Below, in pieces: positions 42,321-51,782 of a stretch of DNA of 64,000 bases. The notes beneath the pieces were generated by a model, which had not been told where the DNA came from, ran no database searches, and saw only the letters and a program-made list of their open reading frames with translations. The position numbers and the translations under genes are program-made. The stretch covers positions 186,001-250,000 of the forward strand of contig CAVRAZ010000005.1 of assembly GCA_963719135.1 (NCBI GenBank). The letters are read 5' to 3'. The number at the start of each line of letters is the position of its first letter. Position 1 is the stretch's first letter. The stretch is from CAVRAZ01 sp963719135. Its GTDB lineage: Bacteria; Pseudomonadota; Gammaproteobacteria; DSM-19610.

Positions 42321-44855
42321 TCACGGCATGTCGAACGGGTTGTTGTAGTACTGACCGCCGATATCCAGCCACTCTCTCACCAGCCTTAGTTCGGCAGCAT
42401 CGAGAAATCCCTCATGTGTTCCGCCGGCCTCGAATTTCGAAAAGAAGGCGTTGCTGGCGATCGCGCCGGCGGTCCGCATGGTGGGCGCAATGGTGATCAG
42501 GCTTGGAATAAGGTTGCCGTTTCCGTCGTCGATCAGGACCGGATTGCCGTTAGTGTCCAGTTCCGGAATCGTATCTGCGATGAACAGTTCGTTGTAAGAG
42601 TCAAAGCGTCCCCCTTCCGTGACGGTGCTGGTCAGGTTCAGTTCAGCATCCGGCGTCGCTCCGGAATGACAGTTCAGACAGCTGTTGGCGCCGCGGTCAC
42701 GTTCCCACAGGGGCTGAATGTGCTGTTCGTAGTTAATTACCGTCCGACACAGATCAGTCCAGTTCGTGAGGCATCCGGGCGTGGTTGGTGCCGGGGTGGC
42801 AAGATCGCTGTACCGATATGCGAAACTCGCATCCTGCGGTCGGCCGGCGGCAGTTGCGTCGGTCCAGACGTCATCGAAGACAACGTCCATAGTCGGTGTC
42901 AACGCGGTCGGATCGGTCCTTGTGCGGGCTTCGGCCATGGTTTCGCCAGCGTCGGCGAACACCGTATTGACCGTGTGGGGAAATTGATAGCCGTTGAATG
43001 GTGCGCCGCCGTAAACCGGCGCGAATGAATCCCTGCGCCCATGGGACCGACCACTGGCTGGTGCATGGCAACCGTTGCAGGTCAGGGTTTCACCCGGTCG
43101 GACCGCCAACCAGCTTTGATGCCGCGCACTGAGTCTCCGGCCTTGGGCATCCACGACACTCACGGCCAGCGGTACGTCGGCCGGCACCTTGATCTTGACC
43201 GACCCGTCCGGTTCAATCGGCGCATAACCGATGATTTCGCGCATCAACTGATCCAGACCAACGCCAATGAGCGCGCCGGTTACGGTGGCGAAATTGTCGT
43301 CGGGAATGCTGACTGCCTTAACGATTCTCAGGAATCGCCCCGGACGCTGGTCGGCGGTCGTTTGCTGCGGATCCGCCATCGTCTCTATGTCGGTGATGCC
43401 GCTGCCCATGCCCGAGTAAGTGCCGTCCAAATCGTAGACGCTGCGGATGTTCAGAACACCGACGCCCTCGTTGGCGAGCCCTTCGTCCAGATCCTCGTCA
43501 CTGAGCGGATTGGCCAGGGGCTGTTTGTCCGCTATGACGACCGGCAATGGCCGTGGCTGTGCCGCCGCAACATCGGTGTACATAAAGCCTTCCACTGGAG
43601 CGAAGACCGGCAACTGCGTCTTGTTGCTCATGTCGAATAGATAGACACTGTAGATCGGCGGCGCCTCCTGGACCGACGGGTTCGCCAAGCGCGCGGGCGT
43701 GCAGGGTACAATGGCGGTGTTTTCCAGCAGTCTGCAAGGAGTCCAGCTCACCAGCGCCCGATGGGTGCCGTCCCAAAGAGGTACGAAGGAATTGAAGCGG
43801 CCACCCGGCGAGGGCTTGGCATCGGAGTGAGCGCTGCCATCGGATAGTGAGGTCTGGGCCGGACCTGACAGGATGCCACTGTTGATGGCAATGGGCTGGG
43901 TGTTTTCAACGTAGTTTGCGGTGTCGATTTCGGCAACATCGCCGCCCTGTTGTGAGCCGGAAAATGGCATCAGGATTGCGCTAATCTGCCCGTCATCCGT
44001 TTCTCGAGGACGCGCGAATTGCACCGTCGATCCGCTTGTGCCGGTGTCGTGGCTGCGGGCGCCGTACAGCAATTGCATTCCGGTGCCGTCGGGATTCATC
44101 TTGTAGAGGTCAATCGCGTTTCGGCTGCCCATGTGATCCCACCGGCTGAAGGCCACTTCGCCGCTTTGCAGCACGACCGCATCCAGATCGTGACTTTGGT
44201 TGAACGTGACCTGATGAACATCCTGAGAAACGCGTTCCAGAACGTGCAAATCGAGTGCGTATTCGTTGCGGTTCTCGTCCAGGGCCGGGAATTGCGGCTT
44301 GTTTTCATCGAGCAGAACGGCCTTGGACCGACTTTGCCGCGTCGAGGAAAAAATGATGCGTGCGTCCGGCAGGTAATGCGGCGCGATATCCTGGCCCGCC
44401 TCCGCCTTGATATCGTCAGTTATGACGCGCTGAAGTTGATCGCTCTGAATATCGTATTCCCAGATATTCCAGGTCGGCTGATCCTCGGGATCGGCGCCCG
44501 GTATTTCCGGCAGATGCATAGCAAACAGCAGTCTTGTTCCATCAAACGAGATTTCGACATCCTTCACGTCGCCTTCATTTCCGATGACGCGGGAGCTGAC
44601 GTTACGCTCCTGGGCGCTCGGCGACGCGAGGCCCCTGTAGTAAAGCACCGCTCCGGGATTAAAGGTTGACGCCTCGCGAAGGTCGGCGGTGTCCATATCG
44701 GGCACCGGACGTTTCACGTAAGCGATGCCGTAATCCTGAACCAGCGGATCCGGGCTGCCGGAGGACGTTCCGCCGCCACAGCCCGTGGTCAGCGCGATCA
44801 TCGTCGCGACTAGGGCGAACTTCAGTTTCAATGTGAGTTTAGGGTTGCGACCCAT
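42321..44855 (-). CDS. HzsA-related lipoprotein with beta-propeller and two CxxCH heme sites
   Basis: The 844-aa protein has a lipoprotein signal (ALVATMIALTTGC) and a propeller-like middle with PD40-type strands (DVEISFDGTRLLFAMHLP; PHYLPDARIIFSSTRQSR; LQSGEVAFSRWDHMGSRN). Two c-type heme sites follow: CNGCH near residue 593 and CLNCH near residue 726. The family resembles the hydrazine synthase alpha subunit but occurs widely outside anammox bacteria, so hydrazine chemistry is not implied. ATG 44855 has GAGG upstream; ATG 44870 is possible. It is divergent from the next cytochrome gene at 45483 and 57 bp upstream of the barrel operon. Confidence 0.8.
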   Translation of the reverse strand: MGRNPKLTLKLKFALVATMIALTTGCGGGTSSGSPDPLVQDYGIAYVKRPVPDMDTADLREASTFNPGAVLYYRGLASPSAQERNVSSRVIGNEGDVKDVEISFDGTRLLFAMHLPEIPGADPEDQPTWNIWEYDIQSDQLQRVITDDIKAEAGQDIAPHYLPDARIIFSSTRQSRSKAVLLDENKPQFPALDENRNEYALDLHVLERVSQDVHQVTFNQSHDLDAVVLQSGEVAFSRWDHMGSRNAIDLYKMNPDGTGMQLLYGARSHDTGTSGSTVQFARPRETDDGQISAILMPFSGSQQGGDVAEIDTANYVENTQPIAINSGILSGPAQTSLSDGSAHSDAKPSPGGRFNSFVPLWDGTHRALVSWTPCRLLENTAIVPCTPARLANPSVQEAPPIYSVYLFDMSNKTQLPVFAPVEGFMYTDVAAAQPRPLPVVIADKQPLANPLSDEDLDEGLANEGVGVLNIRSVYDLDGTYSGMGSGITDIETMADPQQTTADQRPGRFLRIVKAVSIPDDNFATVTGALIGVGLDQLMREIIGYAPIEPDGSVKIKVPADVPLAVSVVDAQGRRLSARHQSWLAVRPGETLTCNGCHAPASGRSHGRRDSFAPVYGGAPFNGYQFPHTVNTVFADAGETMAEARTRTDPTALTPTMDVVFDDVWTDATAAGRPQDASFAYRYSDLATPAPTTPGCLTNWTDLCRTVINYEQHIQPLWERDRGANSCLNCHSGATPDAELNLTSTVTEGGRFDSYNELFIADTIPELDTNGNPVLIDDGNGNLIPSLITIAPTMRTAGAIASNAFFSKFEAGGTHEGFLDAAELRLVREWLDIGGQYYNNPFDMP

Positions 44856-45482
44856 GCCGCTCGACCTCATATCGTGGGTGATCCAGGGCCAGCAACATGC
44901 CGGTCTGACGCTGGACCTGGATGCTCATGCAAAACCTGTACCCGCCAATCGGCTGTCAGAGCCGGTCCCAATGAAAGCCTGATCGGTTGCGGGCTGGACC
45001 GTTTTCCGCGGCTTGGCCGGCTAGTGGATTGTTCAGGTGACACTGTTTCCGTACGGCAACAGGCAAGAAGGTCCGTCTTTTCGCCGACCACTATGACTTG
45101 CGGCTGACTCTAGTGATTGGCGGAGCGTCGGTCCGAGACACCTTTCACAATTCCAGTGACGGCGGCGTTCGCGGAACTAACTTCCTGAGGCGGAAGAGTT
45201 TGCGCAGCCATCCTGTTCTGGTCCGGAGCTGAATTCGATAACTGCGCATTGCTTCACGGTGGCTGATTCAACGTTCTAGTAGCTTGGGCCGCAACTGAGA
45301 CCGATCGGCCTGGACTGCATCGTGCTAGTGGTACCGGGGGTGGAAGTCCCGGCATTGGCGTCCAGGCCCGGGGTTGAAAATGGTCGAGTTCCCAGGGGGA
45401 CGGAAAGCCGCTGCTTATGTTGGATTCAATAGATGAAGCACAGAGTTAACGGAACGTGAAGCCGGTTTACGACGAGATAGCC
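44856..45482. promoter_or_regulatory. Long divergent intergenic region between cytochrome-like genes
   Basis: This 627-bp region separates two divergent redox genes. I see no convincing ORF. The right half (45330-45420) has several G+C-rich palindromic pieces (CCGGGGGTGGAAGTCCCGG at 45339 and following, GGCCCGGGG after it) that could form structured leader RNA for the rightward unit. A distant likeness to GEMM-type riboswitch sequence (GGGACGGAAAGCC near 45399) was noted but the rest of that motif is missing. It most likely holds divergent promoters. Confidence 0.35.
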
Positions 45483-46733
45483 ATGATGAGAAAACGAAAC
45501 ACTGAAAATTCCGGTCGAGGTAATTCTCTAGCCAAGCACTTGGGAATTACTCTGGTTGCGCTGACCATCCTTTCCGCCGGTCTGAGTTCCGCATCCGCCG
45601 GTGACCTCGAAAGGCGCCAGGCCAAGCGCATCCATGACCGTCTTGCGGGCGTGCCTCCGACCGATCTCATAGTGGGTCCATCCGGCGAAACCACGCTGGA
45701 ACTCATGGAGGCTGACATCCTGGCCGGCAATCCAGAAGCCGCTGCCCAACGGGCCATGGACAATCCCGGCTTTTACGACGTGACGCTCAAGAATTTTGCC
45801 ATGCCCTGGTCCAACGAGGCACAGGATGTCTTCGCGCCTCTGAACGACTACGTCGCGACCGTCATCGGCATGGTGCGCGATGATGTGCCATTCAACGAAG
45901 TGTTGTCGGCGGACATCATCTATGTGGGGGACAGCGGCAAGGTGCCGGGTCTGCCCGCCTACTCGAACACTGACAACAATCACTACGCGTATCTGGAAAA
46001 CAACAGCGCAAACCTGAAAGACGTCCTGATTCAACAACCTCAATCGACGACCACCGGTCTGCCGGCCGGCGCCACGGCTGGAGTCATCACCACGCGGGCC
46101 GCGGCGCGGGCGTTCTTTATCGACGGGACCAACCGGGCCATGTTCCGGTTCACGATGATTAATCACCTCTGTACCGATCTCGACCCGATCAAGGATACCA
46201 GCCGCGATCCCGGTCGAATCCGGCAGGACGTGTCGCGCAGCCCGGGCGGGGACAGCCGGATATTCCTGAACAACTGCGTCGGTTGCCACGCCGGCATGGA
46301 CCCGATGGCCCAGGCTTTCGCCTACTACAACTACCAGTATCCAGCCGGCGATGAGGAAGCAGGTCAGTTGGTTTACACAGCCGGCAGCGTGCAACCCAAG
46401 TACCTGATCAATTCCGATACCTTCAAATTCGGCTATGTCACGCCCGACGACCACTGGGACAACTACTGGCGCGCGGGACCAAATTCGGCACTGGGATGGA
46501 GTTCGTCGCTGCCGGGCAGTGGCAATGGCGCCAAGTCACTGGGAGAGGAACTGGCCGCAACCGACGCCTTTGCCCAATGTCAGGCCAAGAAAGTATTTAA
46601 GACGGTGTGTCTGCGTGATCCGGCGATCGCCGATGGAACCGAGATCAACAACCTGGTCAGCGCGTTCAAGAACAGCAACTACAACCTGAAAGCGGTATTC
46701 GCCGGCGCGGCGGTTGCCTGCATGGGGGATTGA
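45483..46733 (+). CDS. Exported one-CxxCH c-type cytochrome-like protein
   Basis: The 416-aa protein has a signal peptide (LAKHLGITLVALTILSAGLSSASA) and a c-type heme site CVGCHAGMDPMAQAFAYYN at about residue 265. An acidic, helix-rich N-terminal domain (DLERRQAKRIHDRLAGVPPTD) precedes it. This layout resembles the DUF1592/1588-type cytochrome-linked proteins of proteobacteria and planctomycetes. ATG 45483 (or 45486) follows CGAGATAGCC; GTG 45456 is a longer alternative. The LamG gene starts 3 bp after the stop, so they are co-transcribed. Confidence 0.78.
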   Translation: MMRKRNTENSGRGNSLAKHLGITLVALTILSAGLSSASAGDLERRQAKRIHDRLAGVPPTDLIVGPSGETTLELMEADILAGNPEAAAQRAMDNPGFYDVTLKNFAMPWSNEAQDVFAPLNDYVATVIGMVRDDVPFNEVLSADIIYVGDSGKVPGLPAYSNTDNNHYAYLENNSANLKDVLIQQPQSTTTGLPAGATAGVITTRAAARAFFIDGTNRAMFRFTMINHLCTDLDPIKDTSRDPGRIRQDVSRSPGGDSRIFLNNCVGCHAGMDPMAQAFAYYNYQYPAGDEEAGQLVYTAGSVQPKYLINSDTFKFGYVTPDDHWDNYWRAGPNSALGWSSSLPGSGNGAKSLGEELAATDAFAQCQAKKVFKTVCLRDPAIADGTEINNLVSAFKNSNYNLKAVFAGAAVACMGD

Positions 46734-46736
46734 GTA

Positions 46737-49244
46737 ATGGCCAAATCCAGCTATTGGCATTTTCTTCGGTTTGGCCTGCTCCTGGTCGTCCTGTCCGGCC
46801 TGGCGGGTTGTGGCGGCGGCGCCGGTACCAGCGCCAATCCGGTTCCTCCCACCGTGTCTTCGTCAAACTACAGCGGACCGTCGCCCGTCACCTCAGATGT
46901 GCAGGCGTTCAAGATCAATGTCTGGGACAACCTGCAAAGCACCGACCGCTGCGGCGCGTGTCATATAGCGGGTGTTCAGTCGCCGGCATTTGTCCGCAGT
47001 GACGACATCAATCTCGCCTACGCGGAGGCAAACAGCGTAGTCAACCTGGCGTCGCCGGCTGATTCGCGTATGGTGACCAAGGTGGCGGGTGGCCACAATT
47101 GCTGGCTGGCCAGCGATCAGGCGTGCGCCGATACGATCACGAACTACATCGAGGCCTGGGCGGGTAATGCGGCCGCCGGGGCGCGCACCATCCAATTGAA
47201 GGCGCCGACGCTGAAAGACCCGGGGGCAACCAAGAATCTGCCCGCGGGTCCGCCGGCACCCGGCGGGTTTTCGCCAATTCATGATCTATTGACGCAGCAC
47301 TGCTCGGGTTGTCATGTGAGCACGGCGGCCGTGCCGCAGGCGCCGTTCTTCGCGGACCCGAATATCGATACGTCCTATGAAGCAGCCAAGAGCAAGATAG
47401 ACGTCAACAATCCGCAGGACTCGCGTCTGGTCGTGCGGCTGCGCGATGAATTCCATAATTGCTGGACCAGCGATTGCACCTCCGACGCGGCGGTCATGCA
47501 AAGTGCGATCGAAACCTTTGCCGGGACGATCGTACCGGATCAGGTCGATCCACAGCTTGTCATCAGTAAGGCACTCACGATTGGCGACGGCATCGTTGCC
47601 TCGGGTGGCAGCCGGTTTGAATCCAATCTGATCGCACTGTGGGAATTCAAGACCGGTTCCGGCAACACCGCTTACGATACCAGCGGCGTTGAGCCGGCGT
47701 TGCACTTGAGTCTGAGTGGCGATGTCAATTGGGTCGGCGGCTGGGGTGTGCAGATCAACAGCGGCAAGCTGCAGGGCTCGACGAGCGCCAGCAAAAAGCT
47801 TCACGACCTGATTGCGGCCACTGGGGAATACAGCATTGAGGCCTGGATCGCACCTGCCAACGTGACTCAGGAGGATACGCGCATTGTCAGTTACTCAGGC
47901 AGCAAGACAACGCGTAACTTCATGCTGGGCCAGACCCGGTACAACTATGATTTTTACAACCGGACGGCCAACAGCGGCGCGAACGGCGATCCGGCAATGT
48001 CGACTGCCGATGGTGACGAGGATGCCCAGGCAACATTGCAGCATGTCGTGTTGACCTATGATCCGGTGAAGGGGCGACGAATTTACGTCAACGGCGTGTT
48101 CACCGGCGACATTGACCCGGATCCAACCGGCGCGCTCACCAACTGGGACGAGAGCTTCGCGTTCGTGCTGGGTAACGAAGTGTCAAACGATCGGCAATGG
48201 CAGGGTACGATCCGGCTGGTCGCGATTCACAATCGCGCTCTGACGCCCGAACAGATTCAACACAACTTCGAGGTCGGCGTCGGCGAGAAGTTCTTCCTCT
48301 TGTTCAGCGTCAGTCACTTGGTCGGTCTGCCGGACAGCTACATCATGTTCGAGGTGAGCCAGTTCGACAGCTACAGCTACCTGTTCAACAAGCCGACCTT
48401 TATCAGTCTCGATCCTGCCGTTACGCCCAGCGGCATTCCCGTGCGGGCGATGCGCATCGGCATCAACGGCAAGGAGGCGGTGGTTGGACAGGCCTATCGG
48501 CACATGGACGTGACCCTCGACAGCAGCGCCTATTCTCCGGATACAGGACAACTGCTGTCTGACATCGGCACCGCCATTGCGCTGGAAAACGGTCCTGGTT
48601 CGGACGAATTCTTCCTTTCTTTCGAGACGATAGGTACCAATACGAATGTCGTCACCGAGCCGACCGTTCCGGTCAGCGGCGTTGCGTTGTCATCTGCAAC
48701 CCTGGCCGATATCGGATTGCGTACCTTCGATGAGATCAATGCGACGATGGCTGAATTGACGGGCGTCGATCCACAGGTGACGAAATCGACATTCGACACG
48801 CTGCGTCAGGCGCTACCGGCCGTGGAGACGATCCAGGGCTTCCTGTCCGCCCATCAGATGTCCATCGCCCAGCTCGCAATCGACTATTGCGACGCGCTCG
48901 TTGAAAACACGGGACTGCGTTCGGGGTTCTTCGGCAGCTTCGGTTTCAACTCCGACGTGGCCACGGCTTTCGGAACCGGGGACTCCGCGGAAAAGAACCA
49001 GATCATCGATGCCCTGTACGACAAGATGATCGGTCTCCCCGACATAACGGGCAACAATGGACTGACCAGCGCGCCGACCAGGGCCGAGGTGAAGAACGAG
49101 TTGAGCGACCCGGCCAACGGCGATGGTCTGTTCGACAAGCTGACCAGCAGTTGTCCGACGGGCTGCGACGCGACGAGGACGCGGGCGATCGTCAAGTCCA
49201 TGTGTGCGTCGGTGCTGGGCAGCGCTGCCATGCTGGTGCAGTAA
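46737..49244 (+). CDS. LamG-domain lipoprotein with two CxxCH heme sites
   Basis: The 835-aa protein has a lipoprotein signal ending LSGLAGC (Cys25), heme sites CGACH (72-76) and CSGCH (189-193), each in a short cytochrome-c-like unit, and then a concanavalin/LamG beta-sandwich over about residues 290-490 (SIEAWIAPANVTQEDTRIVS; LQHVVLTYDPVKGRRIYVNG). The C-terminal part is helical with CPTGC near the end. LamG domains often bind carbohydrate or surface ligands. It is probably exposed on the outer membrane, carrying electrons at the surface. The redox partner is likely the upstream cytochrome-like protein. Confidence 0.8.
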   Translation: MAKSSYWHFLRFGLLLVVLSGLAGCGGGAGTSANPVPPTVSSSNYSGPSPVTSDVQAFKINVWDNLQSTDRCGACHIAGVQSPAFVRSDDINLAYAEANSVVNLASPADSRMVTKVAGGHNCWLASDQACADTITNYIEAWAGNAAAGARTIQLKAPTLKDPGATKNLPAGPPAPGGFSPIHDLLTQHCSGCHVSTAAVPQAPFFADPNIDTSYEAAKSKIDVNNPQDSRLVVRLRDEFHNCWTSDCTSDAAVMQSAIETFAGTIVPDQVDPQLVISKALTIGDGIVASGGSRFESNLIALWEFKTGSGNTAYDTSGVEPALHLSLSGDVNWVGGWGVQINSGKLQGSTSASKKLHDLIAATGEYSIEAWIAPANVTQEDTRIVSYSGSKTTRNFMLGQTRYNYDFYNRTANSGANGDPAMSTADGDEDAQATLQHVVLTYDPVKGRRIYVNGVFTGDIDPDPTGALTNWDESFAFVLGNEVSNDRQWQGTIRLVAIHNRALTPEQIQHNFEVGVGEKFFLLFSVSHLVGLPDSYIMFEVSQFDSYSYLFNKPTFISLDPAVTPSGIPVRAMRIGINGKEAVVGQAYRHMDVTLDSSAYSPDTGQLLSDIGTAIALENGPGSDEFFLSFETIGTNTNVVTEPTVPVSGVALSSATLADIGLRTFDEINATMAELTGVDPQVTKSTFDTLRQALPAVETIQGFLSAHQMSIAQLAIDYCDALVENTGLRSGFFGSFGFNSDVATAFGTGDSAEKNQIIDALYDKMIGLPDITGNNGLTSAPTRAEVKNELSDPANGDGLFDKLTSSCPTGCDATRTRAIVKSMCASVLGSAAMLVQ

Positions 49245-49285
49245 CCGGCGGACAACATCCACGAGAATGCGCGAGGAAAACCGAT

Positions 49286-50896
49286 ATGTCTAGGAGAAAA
49301 CAACCCCTGCATCCCGATGCGCCACTCTATCACCGCAGTCATGCACGCCCGGTAACGCGCAGAGATTTTCTGCGTCAGGGTTTCATTTCCGGACTGGGCG
49401 CGGTCATGGGTGGGTCGGTATTGAGTCTGTTCGCAAGTCCTCGTGCAGCCTGGGCCGCACTGTCGTCCGACCTGACCCAGATGGCGAGCGACATCGGTTG
49501 CTCGCTTGGCGGTGTTGGCGCAGGCAAGATTCCCTTCATCTGCTTCGATCTCGCCGGCGGTGCCAATATTGCCGGCTCCAACGTGCTGGTGGGTCAGCAG
49601 AACGGCCAGTTCGATCTCCTGACGACGGCCGGTTACAGTAAGCTGGGGTTGCCCGGCGATATGATTCCGGGTCTGGCCGAGGCGACGCCGACCGGCACCA
49701 GCAATGGTGATCACACCGACACATCGCTCGGCCTGGCCTTCCATTCCGACAGTGCGATGCTGCGTGGAATCCTGGAGAAAGCCGTGACGGCGGTCGGCAA
49801 CGTCAACGGCGCGATCATCCCGGTGCGCTCGGAAAACGATACGGATATCAACCCCCACAACCCCATGTATGGCATAGCGAAAGCCGGCGGCACCGGCACG
49901 GTGGTGACGCTCATCGGCTCGAGCAACTCGGAATCGGGTGGCAACTCGATAGCGCCGGCGATGATGGTCAATCCGGAAATCCGCCCGACCAAGGTGGACA
50001 GGCCCAGCGACGTGACCGGCATGGTCGATACCGGCAATCTCACCGGCATCCTCAACGACCCCGCGGACGTGGTCGCGGTCATGGAATCAGTGGCACGCAT
50101 CAGTGACGCGAAACTCAAGCGGGTTGATACGAAGCTGTCGTCGGTCAATGTCGGCGCAGATCTGGTTGTCAAGGACCTGGTTCGTTGCGGTTATCTTAAG
50201 TCGGCCGATCTTGCCGATCGCTTCGCCGGCGTCAATATCGATCCGTCGGCCGATACGGCCATTGTCGATGACGCCACCGGTATTTTCACGACCGCCGAGT
50301 TCAACGGAGACTCGGAGTTTCGCAAGACGGCTTCGGTCATGAAAATGGTCATTGACGGTTACGCCGGCGCAGGCACGATCGCGATGGGTGGTTATGACTA
50401 TCATACCGGCGACCGTTCCACCGGCGAGCTGCGCGATTTGCGCGCCGGACGCTGCATGGGTGCATGCCTCGAATACGCGGCGCGACGGGGCGTGCCCCTG
50501 ATGATCTACGTGTTCAGCGACGGTTCCCTATTCAGTAACGGTGCTGTGGACAATTCTGCGGATGGTCGCGGCAAGGGTGTCTGGACCGGTGACAACCAGT
50601 CGACCGCGGCGTCCTTTTTCTTGGTGTACAACCCGGGCGCGACCCCGATTCTGCTTGGGGGCACGCCCGAGGAACAGGCACGCCACCAGCAGATCGGCTG
50701 GTTCCGTGCCGATGGGTCCGTGGAGACCGCCAGTTCCTATGCGGCCAACAACGTCAATCTGCTGGTCGAACTCGTTGTATTGAACTACATGCAGCTCAAT
50801 GGCGATCGTAATAATTTCGCAAGTCTGTTCACCGGTTTCGGAGCCAGTCCCAGTACGGCACTGCTCGACAGCATGACGGTGTTCGCTCCCCTTTGA
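49286..50896 (+). CDS. Tat-exported protein of the cytochrome/LamG unit
   Basis: The 536-aa protein has a twin-arginine signal: RRDFLRQG at residues 25-32, a hydrophobic stretch and AWA cleavage near 57. The mature part contains PFICFDLAGGANIAGSNVLV and ends TALLDSMTVFAPL. It resembles the DUF1501-type exported proteins that accompany DUF1592 cytochromes. No cofactor motif is evident, although Tat export implies folding or cofactor loading in the cytoplasm. GCGAGGAA precedes ATG 49286. It is the last gene of the rightward cytochrome-like unit. Confidence 0.75.
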   Translation: MSRRKQPLHPDAPLYHRSHARPVTRRDFLRQGFISGLGAVMGGSVLSLFASPRAAWAALSSDLTQMASDIGCSLGGVGAGKIPFICFDLAGGANIAGSNVLVGQQNGQFDLLTTAGYSKLGLPGDMIPGLAEATPTGTSNGDHTDTSLGLAFHSDSAMLRGILEKAVTAVGNVNGAIIPVRSENDTDINPHNPMYGIAKAGGTGTVVTLIGSSNSESGGNSIAPAMMVNPEIRPTKVDRPSDVTGMVDTGNLTGILNDPADVVAVMESVARISDAKLKRVDTKLSSVNVGADLVVKDLVRCGYLKSADLADRFAGVNIDPSADTAIVDDATGIFTTAEFNGDSEFRKTASVMKMVIDGYAGAGTIAMGGYDYHTGDRSTGELRDLRAGRCMGACLEYAARRGVPLMIYVFSDGSLFSNGAVDNSADGRGKGVWTGDNQSTAASFFLVYNPGATPILLGGTPEEQARHQQIGWFRADGSVETASSYAANNVNLLVELVVLNYMQLNGDRNNFASLFTGFGASPSTALLDSMTVFAPL

Positions 50897-50985
50897 CGCG
50901 GGGGGGGGCGTGCCAGCGACAAGGTCCTGGGACAGTGGAATACCGGGACTGACGGTACGGTTCCGCGTCCCCAACCCGCGTAACT

Positions 50986-51699
50986 TCATTGTCTTGGCGC
51001 TTGCAGCGTTCGCGCGACGACCCACACGTCGACGCGGAACGCGCCGGCCTGTTTCAGGGTTTTGGCCAGTTCGCTCAGGGTCGAGCCGGTTGTAAGCACA
51101 TCGTCGATCAGCGCGATGTGTTCGCCCGGAACCTGCTTTGTCGCCTCAAACGCATTCTTTACATTCTTGCTGCGCTGCGCCGCGGGTAATCCGGCCTGTT
51201 CCGCGGTCGCGCGCGAGCGGATACAGCAGCCGGAGTCCAGGTTGAACCCATGATTTCCAAATGGGCGCGCCAGTTCCAGCGCCTGGTTGTAACCGCGTTC
51301 GGCGAGTCGCTTGCGGTGCAGCGGTACCGGTACCAGACGGTGGGGCAGGGGTTCCGGGTGTTCCTTGACTTTGGCCAGCAGGAGCCTGCCAAGGCTTCGG
51401 GCCAGTGCGAGATCCTCGCCGTATTTGATCTGGTGAATCAGGTAGTCGACGGGGTAGTCATAGGCGAACAGCGCCAGACAGCGGTCATAGGCCGGCGGCT
51501 CTGCAAGGCAGTTGCCGCACAGCGGTGTGTCTTCAAGGGGTGTGGGGCGGCCGCATCGAAGGCACGCGAATCGTATGCGGGGCAGGTCCAGGATGCACCC
51601 GGGGCAAAGTTCGAGGTGATCGGCGCCCGGCGCCAGACACAGCCGGCAACGGGCCGGAAACAGAAAGTTCTGTATTGATCTAAGCCACTTGTAAACCAT
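50986..51699 (-). CDS. comF: ComF family protein (amidophosphoribosyltransferase-like)
   Basis: The 237-aa protein has an N-terminal zinc-ribbon (ARCRLCLAPGADHLELCPGC, then FACLRCGRP and LCGNCLAEP) and a phosphoribosyltransferase domain with the PRPP loop IALIDDVLTTGSTLSE. ComF proteins support DNA uptake in competent bacteria. The gene diverges from the bioB group, an arrangement common in gammaproteobacteria. The first 15 residues have a slightly hydrophobic start. Confidence 0.92.
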   Translation of the reverse strand: MVYKWLRSIQNFLFPARCRLCLAPGADHLELCPGCILDLPRIRFACLRCGRPTPLEDTPLCGNCLAEPPAYDRCLALFAYDYPVDYLIHQIKYGEDLALARSLGRLLLAKVKEHPEPLPHRLVPVPLHRKRLAERGYNQALELARPFGNHGFNLDSGCCIRSRATAEQAGLPAAQRSKNVKNAFEATKQVPGEHIALIDDVLTTGSTLSELAKTLKQAGAFRVDVWVVARTLQAPRQ

Positions 51700-51782
51700 A
51701 AGTACCTTCCTTAGTTGACATACGTCCGTCCTGGACGCATAGTGCCCCCATTTTCCCAGATCCCCCGATCCCGACCGATTCG

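Noticed and set aside
42321..44855. Hydrazine synthase function for the HzsA-related protein
   Set aside because: No hzsB or hzsC and no anammox genes are present; the family is broad outside anammox bacteria.
45390..45420. GEMM (cyclic dinucleotide) riboswitch
   Set aside because: Only one block resembles the motif; the tetraloop-receptor part and the upstream GCAAACC block are missing. Kept only as a low-ranked region to test.
50897..50910. G run after the Tat-exported protein gene as a phase-variable tract
   Set aside because: It lies just after the stop codon and outside any promoter I can identify, so length changes would have no evident effect.
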